In this document: positions 6,727-14,800 of the stretch, one piece after another
Numbering within the stretch: position 1 is the first letter of the stretch
Layout of the letters: every line of letters begins with the position of its first letter
NCBI GenBank assembly: GCA_036271795.1
Contig: DATAZY010000049.1
Coordinates: 1-28,324, forward strand
Reading direction: 5' to 3'
Origin: Galbitalea sp036271795
Lineage (GTDB): Bacteria > Actinomycetota > Actinomycetes > Actinomycetales > Microbacteriaceae
DNA length: 28,324 nt
Made by a program: the position numbers and the translations under genes
Notes under the pieces: generated by a model
What the model was told of the DNA's origin: nothing
Databases searched by the model: none
The model's input: only the letters and a program-made list of their open reading frames with translations

Positions 6727-7263
6727 TTACTTACCTGACTTTCCGGCCTTGCGGCGGACGATTTCACCGGTGTAGCGAACGCCCTTGCCCTTGTAGGGCT
6801 CCGGCTTGCGCAGTTTCCGCAGGTTCGCGGCGACCTCGCCGACGGCCTGCTTGTCGATTCCGCTCACGATCACGCGGTTGTTGCCCTCGACCGTAAAGGT
6901 GATGCCGGCGGGCGGCTGAACGGTGATCGGGTGCGAGTAGCCCAGTGCAAAGGTGATGCCTTTGCCTTCGGCCGCCACACGATAACCGGTACCGACGATG
7001 TCAAGGCCCTTGGTGTATCCGTCGGTGACGCCGATGATCTGGTTGGCGATGAGAGTGCGAGTGAGTCCGTGCAGCGAGCGCGAAACGCGCTCGTCGTCCG
7101 GGCGGCTGACCAGAAGCTGGCCATCCTCGAGTTTGACCTCGATGGGGCTGGCAACGGTGAGCGCGAGCTCACCCTTCGGGCCCTTGACGGTGACGTCGGG
7201 GCCGTCGATCGTGACGTTGACACCCGCGGGGATGCTGATCGGAAGTCGTCCAATGCGTGACAT
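6727..7263 (-). CDS. rplF: 50S ribosomal protein L6
   Basis: L6 (178 aa) sits near the sarcin-ricin loop at the base of the factor-binding stalk. The opening MSRIGRLPISIPAGV, the SRSLHGLTRTLIANQ motif and the C-terminal RKPEPYKGKGVRYTGE signature are all present. The length is typical of the two-domain protein. It lies 6 nt after rpsH. Confidence 0.97.
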   Translation of the reverse strand: MSRIGRLPISIPAGVNVTIDGPDVTVKGPKGELALTVASPIEVKLEDGQLLVSRPDDERVSRSLHGLTRTLIANQIIGVTDGYTKGLDIVGTGYRVAAEGKGITFALGYSHPITVQPPAGITFTVEGNNRVIVSGIDKQAVGEVAANLRKLRKPEPYKGKGVRYTGEIVRRKAGKSGK

Positions 7264-7269
7264 GACTTG

Positions 7270-7668
7270 TTACCAAACGTAGGCGAGGACTTCCCCACCC
7301 ACGCCCTTCTTCGTTGCCTGGCGGTCCGTGAGGAGGCCGGATGAGGTCGACAGGATGGCGACTCCGAGTCCGCCAAAGACCTTGGGGATCTCGGTTGACT
7401 TTGCGTATACCCGCAGGCCCGGCTTTGAAACGCGCTTGATGCCCACGATGGAGCGCTCGCGGTTCGGGCCGTACTTGAGGTCGATCGTGAGCGTCTGTCC
7501 GACGCGCGCGTCTTCGACCTTCCAGCCGGCGATGAAACCCTCGGTCTCGAGGATCTCGGCGATGTGGGTCTTGAGCTTGCTGTTCGGCAGCGACACGGTC
7601 TCGTGGTACGCCGAGTTCGCGTTGCGCAGTCTGGTCAGCAGGTCTGCGACCGGATCTGTCATTGTCAT
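7270..7668 (-). CDS. rpsH: 30S ribosomal protein S8
   Basis: S8 (132 aa) is a primary 16S rRNA binder in the platform, and in E. coli it represses the spc operon. The sequence MTMTDPVADLLTRLRNANSA and the C-terminal STSSGLLTDRQATKKGVGGE are diagnostic. An AGGAA Shine-Dalgarno precedes the ATG at 7668; a second ATG two codons later is possible. rpsN usually lies between rplE and rpsH, but here the 89-nt gap holds no such gene. Confidence 0.97.
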   Translation of the reverse strand: MTMTDPVADLLTRLRNANSAYHETVSLPNSKLKTHIAEILETEGFIAGWKVEDARVGQTLTIDLKYGPNRERSIVGIKRVSKPGLRVYAKSTEIPKVFGGLGVAILSTSSGLLTDRQATKKGVGGEVLAYVW

Positions 7669-7734
7669 TGCGATGTGTTCCTAATCTCGTTTGGTTTCCG
7701 CACCCTTTACAAGAGTGAAGACCTTTCCGATTGC

Positions 7735-7758
7735 GGTCCCTGAGCGAGTCGAAGGGCC
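7735..7758. repeat. Palindromic intergenic repeat at the rplE stop
   Basis: The sequence GGTCCCTGAGCGAGTCGAAGGGCC is an imperfect palindrome with GGTCCCT/AGGGCC-type ends. Its last base is the first base of the rplE stop triplet (7758-7760), so rplE reads into it. I recall very similar sequences (GGTCCCTGAGC..GTCGAAGGG) as abundant repeats in Microbacteriaceae and relatives. It occupies the gap where rpsN would be expected. Confidence 0.5.
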
Positions 7759-8387
7759 TAGTTGGCTGGAGAGTTCTCCGCGTTACGGAACGGGAAGCCG
7801 AGCGCCTTGAGCAGTGCGCGGCCCTCGTCATCGTTCTTGGCCGTGGTGACGACGGTGATGTCGAATCCACGAACCCGGTCGATCTTGTCCTGGTCGATCT
7901 CGTGGAACATGGACTGCTCCGTGAGACCGAACGTGTAGTTGCCGTGCCCGTCGAACTGCTTGTCCGACAGGCCACGGAAGTCACGGATGCGCGGAAGCGC
8001 GAGCGACAGCAGCCGATCGAGGAACTCCCACGCGCGGTCGCCGCGAAGCGTGACGTGTGCGCCGATGGGCTGGCCCTCACGAAGCTTGAACTGCGCGATC
8101 GACTTGCGAGCGGCGGTTACCTGCGGCTTCTGTCCCGTGATTGCGGTCAGATCCTTGACGGCACCGTCGATGATCTTGCCGTCGCGTGCTGCCTCGCCGA
8201 CACCCGTGTTGACCACGATCTTCACGAGTCCGGGCACCTGGTGCACGTTCGTGAAGCCGAAGTCCTTTTTGAGCTGGCCGGCAATCTCGGCCTGGTACTT
8301 CTGCTTCAGGCGCGGCTGTGTGCGCTCCTGTGCCGTAGAAGCACGTGACGCGGAAGCAGCTGGCGCAGCAGTAGTTGTGTTTGCCAT
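7758..8387 (-). CDS. rplE: 50S ribosomal protein L5
   Basis: L5 binds 5S rRNA and contacts S13 and the P-site tRNA. The core starts at about residue 25 (PRLKQKYQAEIAGQLKKDF) and includes LVKIVVNTGVGEAARD and LREGQPIGAHVTLRGDR. The first 24 residues are a low-complexity Ala/Ser/Thr leader. The product is 209 aa, about 20-30 longer than E. coli L5. The start shares one base with the rplX stop. The stop lies at the edge of a palindromic repeat. Confidence 0.97.
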   Translation of the reverse strand: MANTTTAAPAASASRASTAQERTQPRLKQKYQAEIAGQLKKDFGFTNVHQVPGLVKIVVNTGVGEAARDGKIIDGAVKDLTAITGQKPQVTAARKSIAQFKLREGQPIGAHVTLRGDRAWEFLDRLLSLALPRIRDFRGLSDKQFDGHGNYTFGLTEQSMFHEIDQDKIDRVRGFDITVVTTAKNDDEGRALLKALGFPFRNAENSPAN

Positions 8388-8734
8388 TACAGGTCCTTAC
8401 CTGATTTCTTCGCGTAGCGAACGCGAACGGTCTTGCCGTCCTTCTGCTCGACGCGGAAGCCAACGCGAGTCGGCTTCTTGGTCTCTGGGTCGATCAGCGC
8501 AACGTTTGAGACATGGATGGGCGCCTCGTGTGTTTCGATGCCACCGGTCTTGGTGCCGCGGTCGGTCTGGCCGACGCGCATGTGCTTCGTGACGAAGTTG
8601 ATGCCCTCGACGACGACGCGGTTCTTCTCCGCGTCCACGCCGATGACCCGGCCCTGCTTGCCGCGATCTCCGCCGCGGGCCTGGCTCGGTCCACTGATGA
8701 CCTGAACCAGGTCACCCTTCTTGATGTTCGCCAT
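8387..8734 (-). CDS. rplX: 50S ribosomal protein L24
   Basis: L24 (115 aa) initiates 50S assembly at the 5' domain of 23S rRNA. The KOW motif is visible in the N-terminal KKGDLVQVISGPS and GKQGRVIGVDAEKNRVVVEG, followed by HEAPIHVSNVALIDP. Its stop shares one base with the rplE start, and it begins 2 nt after rplN. Confidence 0.96.
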   Translation of the reverse strand: MANIKKGDLVQVISGPSQARGGDRGKQGRVIGVDAEKNRVVVEGINFVTKHMRVGQTDRGTKTGGIETHEAPIHVSNVALIDPETKKPTRVGFRVEQKDGKTVRVRYAKKSGKDL

Positions 8735-8736
8735 GA

Positions 8737-9105
8737 CTAAATGACCTCCGGTGCGAGCGAGATAATCTTCATGAACTTCTTGTCGCGAAGCTCGCGACCG
8801 ACCGGCCCGAAGATGCGGGTTCCACGCGGGTCGCCGTCTGCCTTGAGCAGCACGGCGGCGTTCTCGTCGAACTTGATGTACGAGCCATCCGCACGGCGCG
8901 TCTCTTTCTTGACGCGAACGATGACCGCTTTGACGACCTCGCCCTTCTTTACCGCGCCACCGGGGATTGCATCCTTGACGGTAGCGACGATCGTGTCACC
9001 GAGACCCGCGTAACGACGGCCGGAGCCACCGAGAACGCGAATGGTCAGAATCTCCTTGGCGCCGGTGTTGTCGGCGACCTTGAGTCGGGATTCCTGCTGA
9101 ATCAT
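8737..9105 (-). CDS. rplN: 50S ribosomal protein L14
   Basis: L14 (122 aa) lies at the subunit interface and forms a bridge to 16S rRNA. It opens MIQQESRLKVADNTGAKE and contains GDTIVATVKDAIPGG, the conserved KAVIVRVKKETRR and the C-terminal FGPVGRELRDKKFMKIISLA. Length and sequence are standard. It follows rpsQ after 34 nt. Confidence 0.97.
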   Translation of the reverse strand: MIQQESRLKVADNTGAKEILTIRVLGGSGRRYAGLGDTIVATVKDAIPGGAVKKGEVVKAVIVRVKKETRRADGSYIKFDENAAVLLKADGDPRGTRIFGPVGRELRDKKFMKIISLAPEVI

Positions 9106-9139
9106 TGGTTATCTCCTGGTATCAAGAAAGCGCGGACGC

Positions 9140-9508
9140 TTACTTGGCCTTCTCGAGGACTTCGACGAGTCTCCAGCGTTTCGATGCGCTGAGCGGACGG
9201 GTCTCGTTGATGAGAACGAGGTCGCCAACGCCAGCGGTGTTCTCCTCGTCGTGCGCCTTGACCTTGGAGGTACGGCGGATGACCTTGCCGTACAGCGGGT
9301 GCTTTACGCGGTCCTCGACCTCGACGACGATGGTCTTCTCCATCTTGTCGCTGGTCACGTAGCCGCGGCGAACCTTGCGGTACCCGCGCGCGCTCTCGTC
9401 CTTGACGTCGTGGGCGCCATGTTCGTGCCCCGAGGGCACGACAGACGACACATCGTGGCCCGCCTTTGTTGCGGCAGCCTTGGGTGCCTTCGCCTTTACT
9501 TCAGCCAT
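9140..9508 (-). CDS. rpsQ: 30S ribosomal protein S17 with N-terminal extension
   Basis: S17 is a primary 16S rRNA binder with an OB fold. The core begins about residue 42 (GYRKVRRGYVTSDKMEKTIV) and includes HPLYGKVIRRTSKVKAHDE and the VLINETRPLSASKRWRLVEV end. Residues 1-41 are an added low-complexity leader, first Ala/Lys-rich and then holding three His within about seven residues (GHEHGAH). At 122 aa it is some 30-40 residues longer than usual. It shares one base with the rpmC stop. Confidence 0.96.
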   Translation of the reverse strand: MAEVKAKAPKAAATKAGHDVSSVVPSGHEHGAHDVKDESARGYRKVRRGYVTSDKMEKTIVVEVEDRVKHPLYGKVIRRTSKVKAHDEENTAGVGDLVLINETRPLSASKRWRLVEVLEKAK

Positions 9509-9902
9509 TACTTGGCCTCCTTAGCCTTTGTTGCCTTGGGAGCCTTCACTGCAGGCTCGGCCTCGACGGTCGCTTCGTCCGCTGCATCCTCGGCAACGGG
9601 GGCGTCATCGACGACCTCGGTCTTCGCGTCGTCCTTCTTCGTGGCACGCTTCGCCTTGGCAGGCGACTCCAGCGGTGCGGGCGTGGCACGGATGCCCAGC
9701 TCGCGCTCGCGGATCACGGTGTAGATGCGGGCGATGTCGCGCTTGACGGCGCGTAGGCGGCCGTGGCTCTCGAGCTGTCCGGTTGCCGACTGGAAGCGCA
9801 GATTGAACAGCTCCTCCTTGGCCTTCTTCAGCTCGTCGAGCAGGCGCTCGTCTTCATAGGTGTCGAGCTCGACGGGAGTGAGTTCCTTGGATCCGATGGC
9901 CA

Positions 9903-9903
<1 letters not shown>
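9508..9903 (-). CDS. rpmC: 50S ribosomal protein L29 with long C-terminal tail
   Basis: L29 is a two-helix protein beside the polypeptide exit tunnel, near the docking site of SRP and trigger factor. The core is residues 1-72 (ERLLDELKKAKEELFNLRFQ; QLESHGRLRAVKRDIARI). Residues 73-131 form an unusual low-complexity tail with a basic stretch, an acidic middle (DDAPVAEDAADEATVEAEP) and a basic end (KAPKATKAKEAK). At 131 aa it is nearly twice the usual length. The start shares one base with the rplP stop. Confidence 0.95.
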
Positions 9904-10322
<419 letters not shown>

Positions 10323-10324
10323 GA

Positions 10325-11116
10325 TTAGCCCTCAACTCCTGCTGGCGCAGCAACGGGCGCAGCATCCGCACGCGGTGCGCGGGGCGGACGACGGTCGCTG
10401 CCGCCGTCGCGGCCGCCATCACGGCGCTCCGGACGGGTTGACTTCTGGGTGGCCTGCTCGCGAGCAAGCTCCTTGTTGGTGATGTCGCCCTTGTAGATCC
10501 AGACCTTCACGCCGATGCGACCGAAGGTGGTACGGGCCTCGTAGAAGCCGTAGTCGATATTCGCGCGCAGGGTGTGCAGCGGAACGCGACCCTCGCGGTA
10601 GAACTCCGAGCGGCTCATTTCTGCGCCACCGAGACGACCGGAAACCTGGATTCGTACACCCTTGACGCTCGCGGTGCGCTGGGCGCCCTGCATGCCCTTG
10701 CGCATCGCGCGACGGAATGCGACGCGCGCGCTGAGCTGCTCGGCGATGCCCTGCGCGACGAGCTGCGCCTCAGCCTCCGGGTTCTTCACCTCGAGGATGT
10801 TGAGCTGGATTTGCTTGCTGGTCAACTTCTCGAGGTCGGTGCGAATGCGCTCCGCCTCGGCTCCACGACGACCGATGACGATTCCGGGGCGCGCAGTATG
10901 GATGTCGACGCGAACGCGGTCGCGCGTGCGCTCGATCTCGATGCGGGCTACGCCGGCGCGATCCAGCGACGTCTTGAGGAGGTTGCGAATCTTGATGTCC
11001 TCCGCGACGAAGTCGCTGTAGCGCTGGCCGACCTTGGTCGAGTCAGAGAACCAACGCGACACGTGGTCGGTCGTGATCCCAAGACGGAACCCGTACGGGT
11101 TTACTTTCTGGCCCAT
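10325..11116 (-). CDS. rpsC: 30S ribosomal protein S3
   Basis: S3 lines the mRNA entry channel and takes part in the ribosome's mRNA helicase function. It opens MGQKVNPYGFRLGITTDH. The KH domain carries the RPGIVIGRRGAEAERIR segment, and the C-terminal domain contains GRLGGAEMSRSEFYREGRVP. After about residue 225 there is an Arg/Gly/Asp and then Ala/Pro-rich disordered tail ending near residue 263. S3 tails of this type are common in actinobacteria. The start shares one base with the rplV stop. Confidence 0.97.
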   Translation of the reverse strand: MGQKVNPYGFRLGITTDHVSRWFSDSTKVGQRYSDFVAEDIKIRNLLKTSLDRAGVARIEIERTRDRVRVDIHTARPGIVIGRRGAEAERIRTDLEKLTSKQIQLNILEVKNPEAEAQLVAQGIAEQLSARVAFRRAMRKGMQGAQRTASVKGVRIQVSGRLGGAEMSRSEFYREGRVPLHTLRANIDYGFYEARTTFGRIGVKVWIYKGDITNKELAREQATQKSTRPERRDGGRDGGSDRRPPRAPRADAAPVAAPAGVEG

Positions 11117-11535
11117 TACTTCTTCCCTGCCTTCGCCGCAGCGGCAGCCGACTTCGACGTCGCCTTCACCGCGAGAGTTTCCTCATCGGGCGTTGCAACC
11201 TTGATGGTGATGTGACTGGTGCGCTTCAGGATCTGGAACGCCCGGCCCTGCGCACGCGGCTGGAACCGCTTCAGGGTGGTTCCCTCGTCCACGTACGCCT
11301 CAGAGATGAACAGGTCCTGCTCATCGAGGTAGCTGCTGGTGGCATCCGCCTTGACCCGCGCGTTCGCCATCGCGGATGCGACGAGTTTGTACACGGGCTC
11401 GCTCGCGCCCTGGGGTGCGAACTTCAGGATCGCCAGTGCCTCCGTGGCCTGCTTGCCGCGGATCATGTTGACGACACGACGAGCCTTGGTGGCAGTGACG
11501 CGGATGTGCTTGACACTCGCTTGCGCCTGAACCAT
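11116..11535 (-). CDS. rplV: 50S ribosomal protein L22
   Basis: L22 (139 aa) has a long beta hairpin that lines the polypeptide exit tunnel near the macrolide site. Visible segments are VRVTATKARRV-type residues near position 11, VVNMIRGKQATEALAILKF, and the hairpin region FQPRAQGRAFQILKRTSHIT. A short Ala/Lys-rich tail (about 20 residues) ends the protein. It lies 24 nt after rpsS and is coupled to rpsC. Confidence 0.97.
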   Translation of the reverse strand: MVQAQASVKHIRVTATKARRVVNMIRGKQATEALAILKFAPQGASEPVYKLVASAMANARVKADATSSYLDEQDLFISEAYVDEGTTLKRFQPRAQGRAFQILKRTSHITIKVATPDEETLAVKATSKSAAAAAKAGKK

Positions 11536-11559
11536 TTCTCTTCTCCTTACGTCACCGCG

Positions 11560-11841
11560 TTAGCGGCGACGACCCTTCTTGTCGTCCTTTTCGTGCCCAC
11601 GGAAGGTGCGGGTCGGCGAGAATTCGCCGAGCTTGTGCCCAACCATGGATTCGGTGATGAACACCGGGATGTGCTTGCGACCGTCGTGAACCGCGATGGT
11701 GTGGCCCAGCATTGCCGGGATGATCATCGAGCGGCGCGACCAGGTCTTGATCACGTTTTTGCTTGAGGCCTCGTTGGCGACAACAACCTTGCGAAGCAGG
11801 TGCTCGTCGACGAAGGGGCCCTTCTTAAGACTTCTTGGCAT
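11560..11841 (-). CDS. rpsS: 30S ribosomal protein S19
   Basis: S19 (93 aa) lies in the 30S head and with S13 bridges to the 50S subunit. It reads MPRSLKKGPFVDEHLLRKV, with TWSRRSMIIPAMLGHTIAVH and FITESMVGHKLGEFSPTRTF. Size and sequence are standard. It follows rplB after 12 nt. Confidence 0.97.
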   Translation of the reverse strand: MPRSLKKGPFVDEHLLRKVVVANEASSKNVIKTWSRRSMIIPAMLGHTIAVHDGRKHIPVFITESMVGHKLGEFSPTRTFRGHEKDDKKGRRR

Positions 11842-11853
11842 CTTCCCTGACTC

Positions 11854-12693
11854 CTACTTGCGCTTCTTGCCGGCATTACGCCGACGGACGATGAGCTGGT
11901 CGCTCTCAAGATTGCGGTGGCGCGTGCGACCCTCTTTCTGGCCCCATGGCGTAACCGGGTGGCGTCCACCGGAGGTCTTGCCTTCACCACCACCGTGCGG
12001 GTGGTCGACCGGGTTCATGGCGACACCACGAACGGTCGGGCGGACGCCCTTCCAACGCATGCGGCCGGCCTTGCCCCAGTTGATGTTCGACTGCTCGGCG
12101 TTGCCGACCTCGCCGATCGTCGCGCGGCAGCGGACATCCACGTTGCGGATTTCGCCAGACGGCAGACGAAGCTGCGCGTACGGGCCATCCTTGGCGACGA
12201 GACGAACGGATGCCCCGGCGGAACGCGCCATCTTGGCGCCCCCGCCTGGCTTCAGCTCAATTGCATGGATGACGGTACCGACTGGGATGTTCTTCAGCGG
12301 AAGGTTGTTACCCGGCTTGATGTCGGCGGACGGACCCGACTCGATGATGTCGCCCTGGTTCAGCTTGTTCGGCGCGATGATGTAGCGCTTGGAACCATCG
12401 ACAAAGTGCAGGAGCGCAATGTTCGCCGTGCGGTTCGGGTCATACTCAATCTCGGCGACCCTCGCGTTGACGCCGTCCTTGTCGTTGCGCTTGAAGTCGA
12501 TCACACGGTACTGGCGCTTGTGACCACCGCCGATGTGACGCGTGGTGATGCGGCCGGCATTGTTACGTCCACCGGTCTTCGGCAGCGGGCGCAGCAGCGA
12601 TTTCTCCGGGGTCGAGCGCGTGATCTCGGCGAAATCTGACACCGAGGAACCGCGACGACCCGGGGTCGTGGGCTTGTACTTGCGAATAGCCAT
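11854..12693 (-). CDS. rplB: 50S ribosomal protein L2
   Basis: L2 (279 aa) is needed for subunit joining and peptidyl transferase activity. It opens MAIRKYKPTTPGRRGSSVSD and shows the RNA-binding SH3/OB region with RYIIAPNKLNQGD. The conserved C-terminal VRGVAMNPVDHPHGGGEGK includes the invariant histidine associated with peptidyl transfer. The length is typical. It follows rplW after 17 nt. Confidence 0.98.
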   Translation of the reverse strand: MAIRKYKPTTPGRRGSSVSDFAEITRSTPEKSLLRPLPKTGGRNNAGRITTRHIGGGHKRQYRVIDFKRNDKDGVNARVAEIEYDPNRTANIALLHFVDGSKRYIIAPNKLNQGDIIESGPSADIKPGNNLPLKNIPVGTVIHAIELKPGGGAKMARSAGASVRLVAKDGPYAQLRLPSGEIRNVDVRCRATIGEVGNAEQSNINWGKAGRMRWKGVRPTVRGVAMNPVDHPHGGGEGKTSGGRHPVTPWGQKEGRTRHRNLESDQLIVRRRNAGKKRK

Positions 12694-12710
12694 GATGTTT
12701 TCCCTTGCCC

Positions 12711-13010
12711 CTAGCCGACAGCCGTGAAGATGTCGATCGAGCCGGACTTGAGCGTGACGATGGCACGCTTGGTGTTCTTGCGGTGGCCGATGCCGAATTT
12801 GGTGCGCATGGCCTTACCGGTGCGATTGAGCGTGTTGACGGAGTCGACCTTCACGTCGAAGATCTTCTCGATGGCGAGCTTGATCTCGGTCTTGTTGGCA
12901 CGCGGGTCAACGACGAACGTGTACTTGCCGTCGTCGATCAGGCTGTAGCTCTTCTCCGAGACAACCGGCGCGAGGATGATGTCGCGCGGATCCTTGTTGG
13001 TCTGAGTCAT
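12711..13010 (-). CDS. rplW: 50S ribosomal protein L23
   Basis: L23 (99 aa) sits at the tunnel exit and is the docking site for trigger factor and SRP. It contains DIILAPVVSEKSYSLID, YTFVVDPRANKTEIKLAIEK and VDSVNTLNRTGKAMRTKFG. The start overlaps the rplD stop by 4 nt (ATGA). Confidence 0.97.
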   Translation of the reverse strand: MTQTNKDPRDIILAPVVSEKSYSLIDDGKYTFVVDPRANKTEIKLAIEKIFDVKVDSVNTLNRTGKAMRTKFGIGHRKNTKRAIVTLKSGSIDIFTAVG

Positions 13011-13693
13011 GCGCTCTGGGTCTCCTTAGAAGCCGCGCTCTGGTTATTTGGCGACTTCGTCGCAACAAAAGCGGCTAGAGCCGCTTTTGTGAACACAATG
13101 TCGTCACTGACCAGAACGTCGTACGCATTGAGCTGGTCGAAGCGCAGGACGTGAACGGACTTGATGTTGCGGACGCTTTTCTCCGAGATCTCGTCGTCAC
13201 GATCCAGGACGATCAGAACGTGCTTGCTGATCGCAACCGAGTCGAGGTAGGCGACGGTTGCCTTGGTCGATGGGGTCTCGCCGAGGGCGAGCGACTCCAC
13301 GACGTGCAGGCGGTCACCGCGAGCGCGATCGGACAGCGCACCGAGGAGTGCTGCGGCGATCATCTTCTTCGGGGTGCGCTGCGAATAGTCGCGCGGGTGT
13401 GGTCCGTGAACGATGCCACCACCGGTCATCTGGGGCGCGCGGATCGAGCCCTGACGAGCGCGACCGGTTCCCTTCTGCTTGAACGGCTTGCGGCCCGCAC
13501 CGGAAACTTCACCACGACGAAGCGTGTTGTGCGTTCCCTGGCGAGCTGCGGCGAGCTGTGCAACGACGACCTGGTGGATGAGCGGAATGTTGGTCTGAAC
13601 GTCGAACAGGTTGGCCGGCAGGTCAACCGTGCCGGACTTTGCGCCCTTGACATTGAGAATGTCGATTGAGCCTGTGCTTTTCGAATCTGGCAT
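13007..13693 (-). CDS. rplD: 50S ribosomal protein L4
   Basis: L4 (228 aa) reaches into the exit tunnel with its central loop; in E. coli it is also the autogenous repressor of the S10 operon. It shows HQVVVAQLAAARQGTHNT, the loop GRKPFKQKGTGRARQGS and MTGGGIVHGPHPRDY. The conserved fold ends around VFTKAALAAFV. After it comes a roughly 20-residue Ser/Asn/Gln-rich tail encoded partly by palindromic DNA (13051-13090). It is coupled to rplW. Confidence 0.97.
   Translation of the reverse strand: MPDSKSTGSIDILNVKGAKSGTVDLPANLFDVQTNIPLIHQVVVAQLAAARQGTHNTLRRGEVSGAGRKPFKQKGTGRARQGSIRAPQMTGGGIVHGPHPRDYSQRTPKKMIAAALLGALSDRARGDRLHVVESLALGETPSTKATVAYLDSVAISKHVLIVLDRDDEISEKSVRNIKSVHVLRFDQLNAYDVLVSDDIVFTKAALAAFVATKSPNNQSAASKETQSA
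13065..13090 (-). promoter_or_regulatory. Terminator-like inverted repeat inside rplD
   Basis: A perfect 12-bp inverted repeat (13065-13076 and 13079-13090) with a 2-nt centre reads, on the mRNA strand, ACAAAAGCGGCT-CT-AGCCGCTTTTGT. The GC-rich stem has an A-run before it and a T-run after it, the layout of an intrinsic terminator. It lies within the rplD coding sequence, roughly 20 codons before the stop, and is followed by a small GCGAC/GTCGC hairpin. Translating ribosomes would normally mask it. Confidence 0.5.
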
Positions 13694-13698
13694 GGTGG

Positions 13699-14349
13699 CT
13701 AGATCCCCTTCACTGCGTTGCGAACGAAGACGATGCGGCCGCGAGCTCCGGGAACGGCGCCCTTGACAAGCAGCAGGCCCTTCTCGAGGTCGACCGAGTG
13801 AACCTGCAGGTTCAGCACGGTCACGCGATCGCCACCCATGCGGCCTGCCATGCGCATTCCCTTGAAGACCCGGCTGGGGGTCGAGGATGCGCCGATGGAG
13901 CCGGGCTTGCGGTGGTTGCGGTGCGAACCGTGGCTGGACGAGACGCCCTTGAAGTTGTGGCGCTTCATGACACCCGCGAAACCCTTGCCCTTGCTGGTGC
14001 CGACGACATCGACAAGCTGGCCGACGGCGAAGCGGTCGACGGCGAGCTCCTGGCCGAGCGAGTACTCGGAAGTGTCGTGGGTGCGCAGCTCGGTCAGGTG
14101 ACGACGGGGCGTAACGCCAGCCTTGTCGAAGTGACCGGTGAGCGGCTTGGTGACCTTGCGCGGGTCGATCTGGCCGTAGGCGATCTGCACCGCAGAGTAG
14201 CCGTCGACCTCGTGCGTTCGCAGCTGGGTGACGACGTTGGGCGTGATCTCGACGACCGTCACGGGGATGAGCTTGTTGTTCTCGTCCCAGACCTGGGTCA
14301 TGCCGAGTTTCTTGCCCAGCAGACCCTTCGTGTCTTTAAGTGTAGACAT
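13699..14349 (-). CDS. rplC: 50S ribosomal protein L3
   Basis: L3 (216 aa) reaches close to the peptidyl transferase centre and starts 50S assembly. The sequence includes KGLLGKKLGMTQVWDENN, VDVVGTSKGKGFAGVMKRH, the conserved SHGSHRNHRKPGSIGASSTP and KGMRMAGRMGGDRVTVLNL. The length is normal. It starts 8 nt after rpsJ. Confidence 0.98.
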   Translation of the reverse strand: MSTLKDTKGLLGKKLGMTQVWDENNKLIPVTVVEITPNVVTQLRTHEVDGYSAVQIAYGQIDPRKVTKPLTGHFDKAGVTPRRHLTELRTHDTSEYSLGQELAVDRFAVGQLVDVVGTSKGKGFAGVMKRHNFKGVSSSHGSHRNHRKPGSIGASSTPSRVFKGMRMAGRMGGDRVTVLNLQVHSVDLEKGLLLVKGAVPGARGRIVFVRNAVKGI

Positions 14350-14357
14350 GGCGATTC

Positions 14358-14666
14358 CTAAAGCTTGATCTCGATGTTGACATCCGCTGGCAGGTCGAGT
14401 CGCATGAGCGAGTCGACGGCCTTCGGCGTCGGGTCAATGATGTCGATCAGACGTTTGTGGGTGCGCTTCTCGAAGTGCTCGCGGCTGTCCTTGTACTTGT
14501 GAGGAGACCGGATCACGACAATCACGTTCTTCTCGGTGGGCAGCGGCACCGGGCCGACGACAGTCGCGCCCGCGCGGGTCACGGTGTCGACAATCTTTCG
14601 CGCCGAGCTGTCGATGACCTCGTGGTCATACGACTTAAGTCGAATGCGGATCTTTTGTCCCGCCAT
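14358..14666 (-). CDS. rpsJ: 30S ribosomal protein S10
   Basis: S10 (102 aa) lies in the 30S head and also couples to NusB/NusG in antitermination complexes. It opens MAGQKIRIRLKSYDHEVID and contains VGPVPLPTEKNVIVVIRSPH, KDSREHFEKRTHKRLIDI and the end LPADVNIEIKL. It is the first gene of the S10 run and is preceded by a 446-nt gene-free region, consistent with its own promoter. Confidence 0.98.
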   Translation of the reverse strand: MAGQKIRIRLKSYDHEVIDSSARKIVDTVTRAGATVVGPVPLPTEKNVIVVIRSPHKYKDSREHFEKRTHKRLIDIIDPTPKAVDSLMRLDLPADVNIEIKL

Positions 14667-14771
14667 GTCTGACTCGCTTTCTAGCTAGTTGCGTAATGCT
14701 GCTTGGATTTTCGAAGCTACTCAGCGAGCCGCACTCCCATCGCGGACAATGTCGTTGATGAAATCGGGCGG

Positions 14772-14800
14772 AAACTGACGCACCACTGTTTATCTGTCAA
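14772..14800 (-). promoter_or_regulatory. Candidate S10 operon promoter
   Basis: On the minus strand a perfect TTGACA (14795-14800) is followed after 17 nt by CAGTTT (14772-14777), a poor but possible -10. It is the best -35 hexamer I found in the 446-nt gap before rpsJ, and it is correctly oriented. The weak -10 keeps confidence moderate. Confidence 0.4.

Noticed and set aside
7669..7757. Possible short rpsN between rplE and rpsH
   Set aside because: The gap is 89 nt and shows no CxxC or S14-like reading frame on either strand.
14706..14727. TGAGTAGC..TCGAAAATCC on the minus strand before rpsJ, resembling the repeat at 1112-1150
   Set aside because: Only the ends match and the hairpin core is absent, so it cannot be called a repeat copy.
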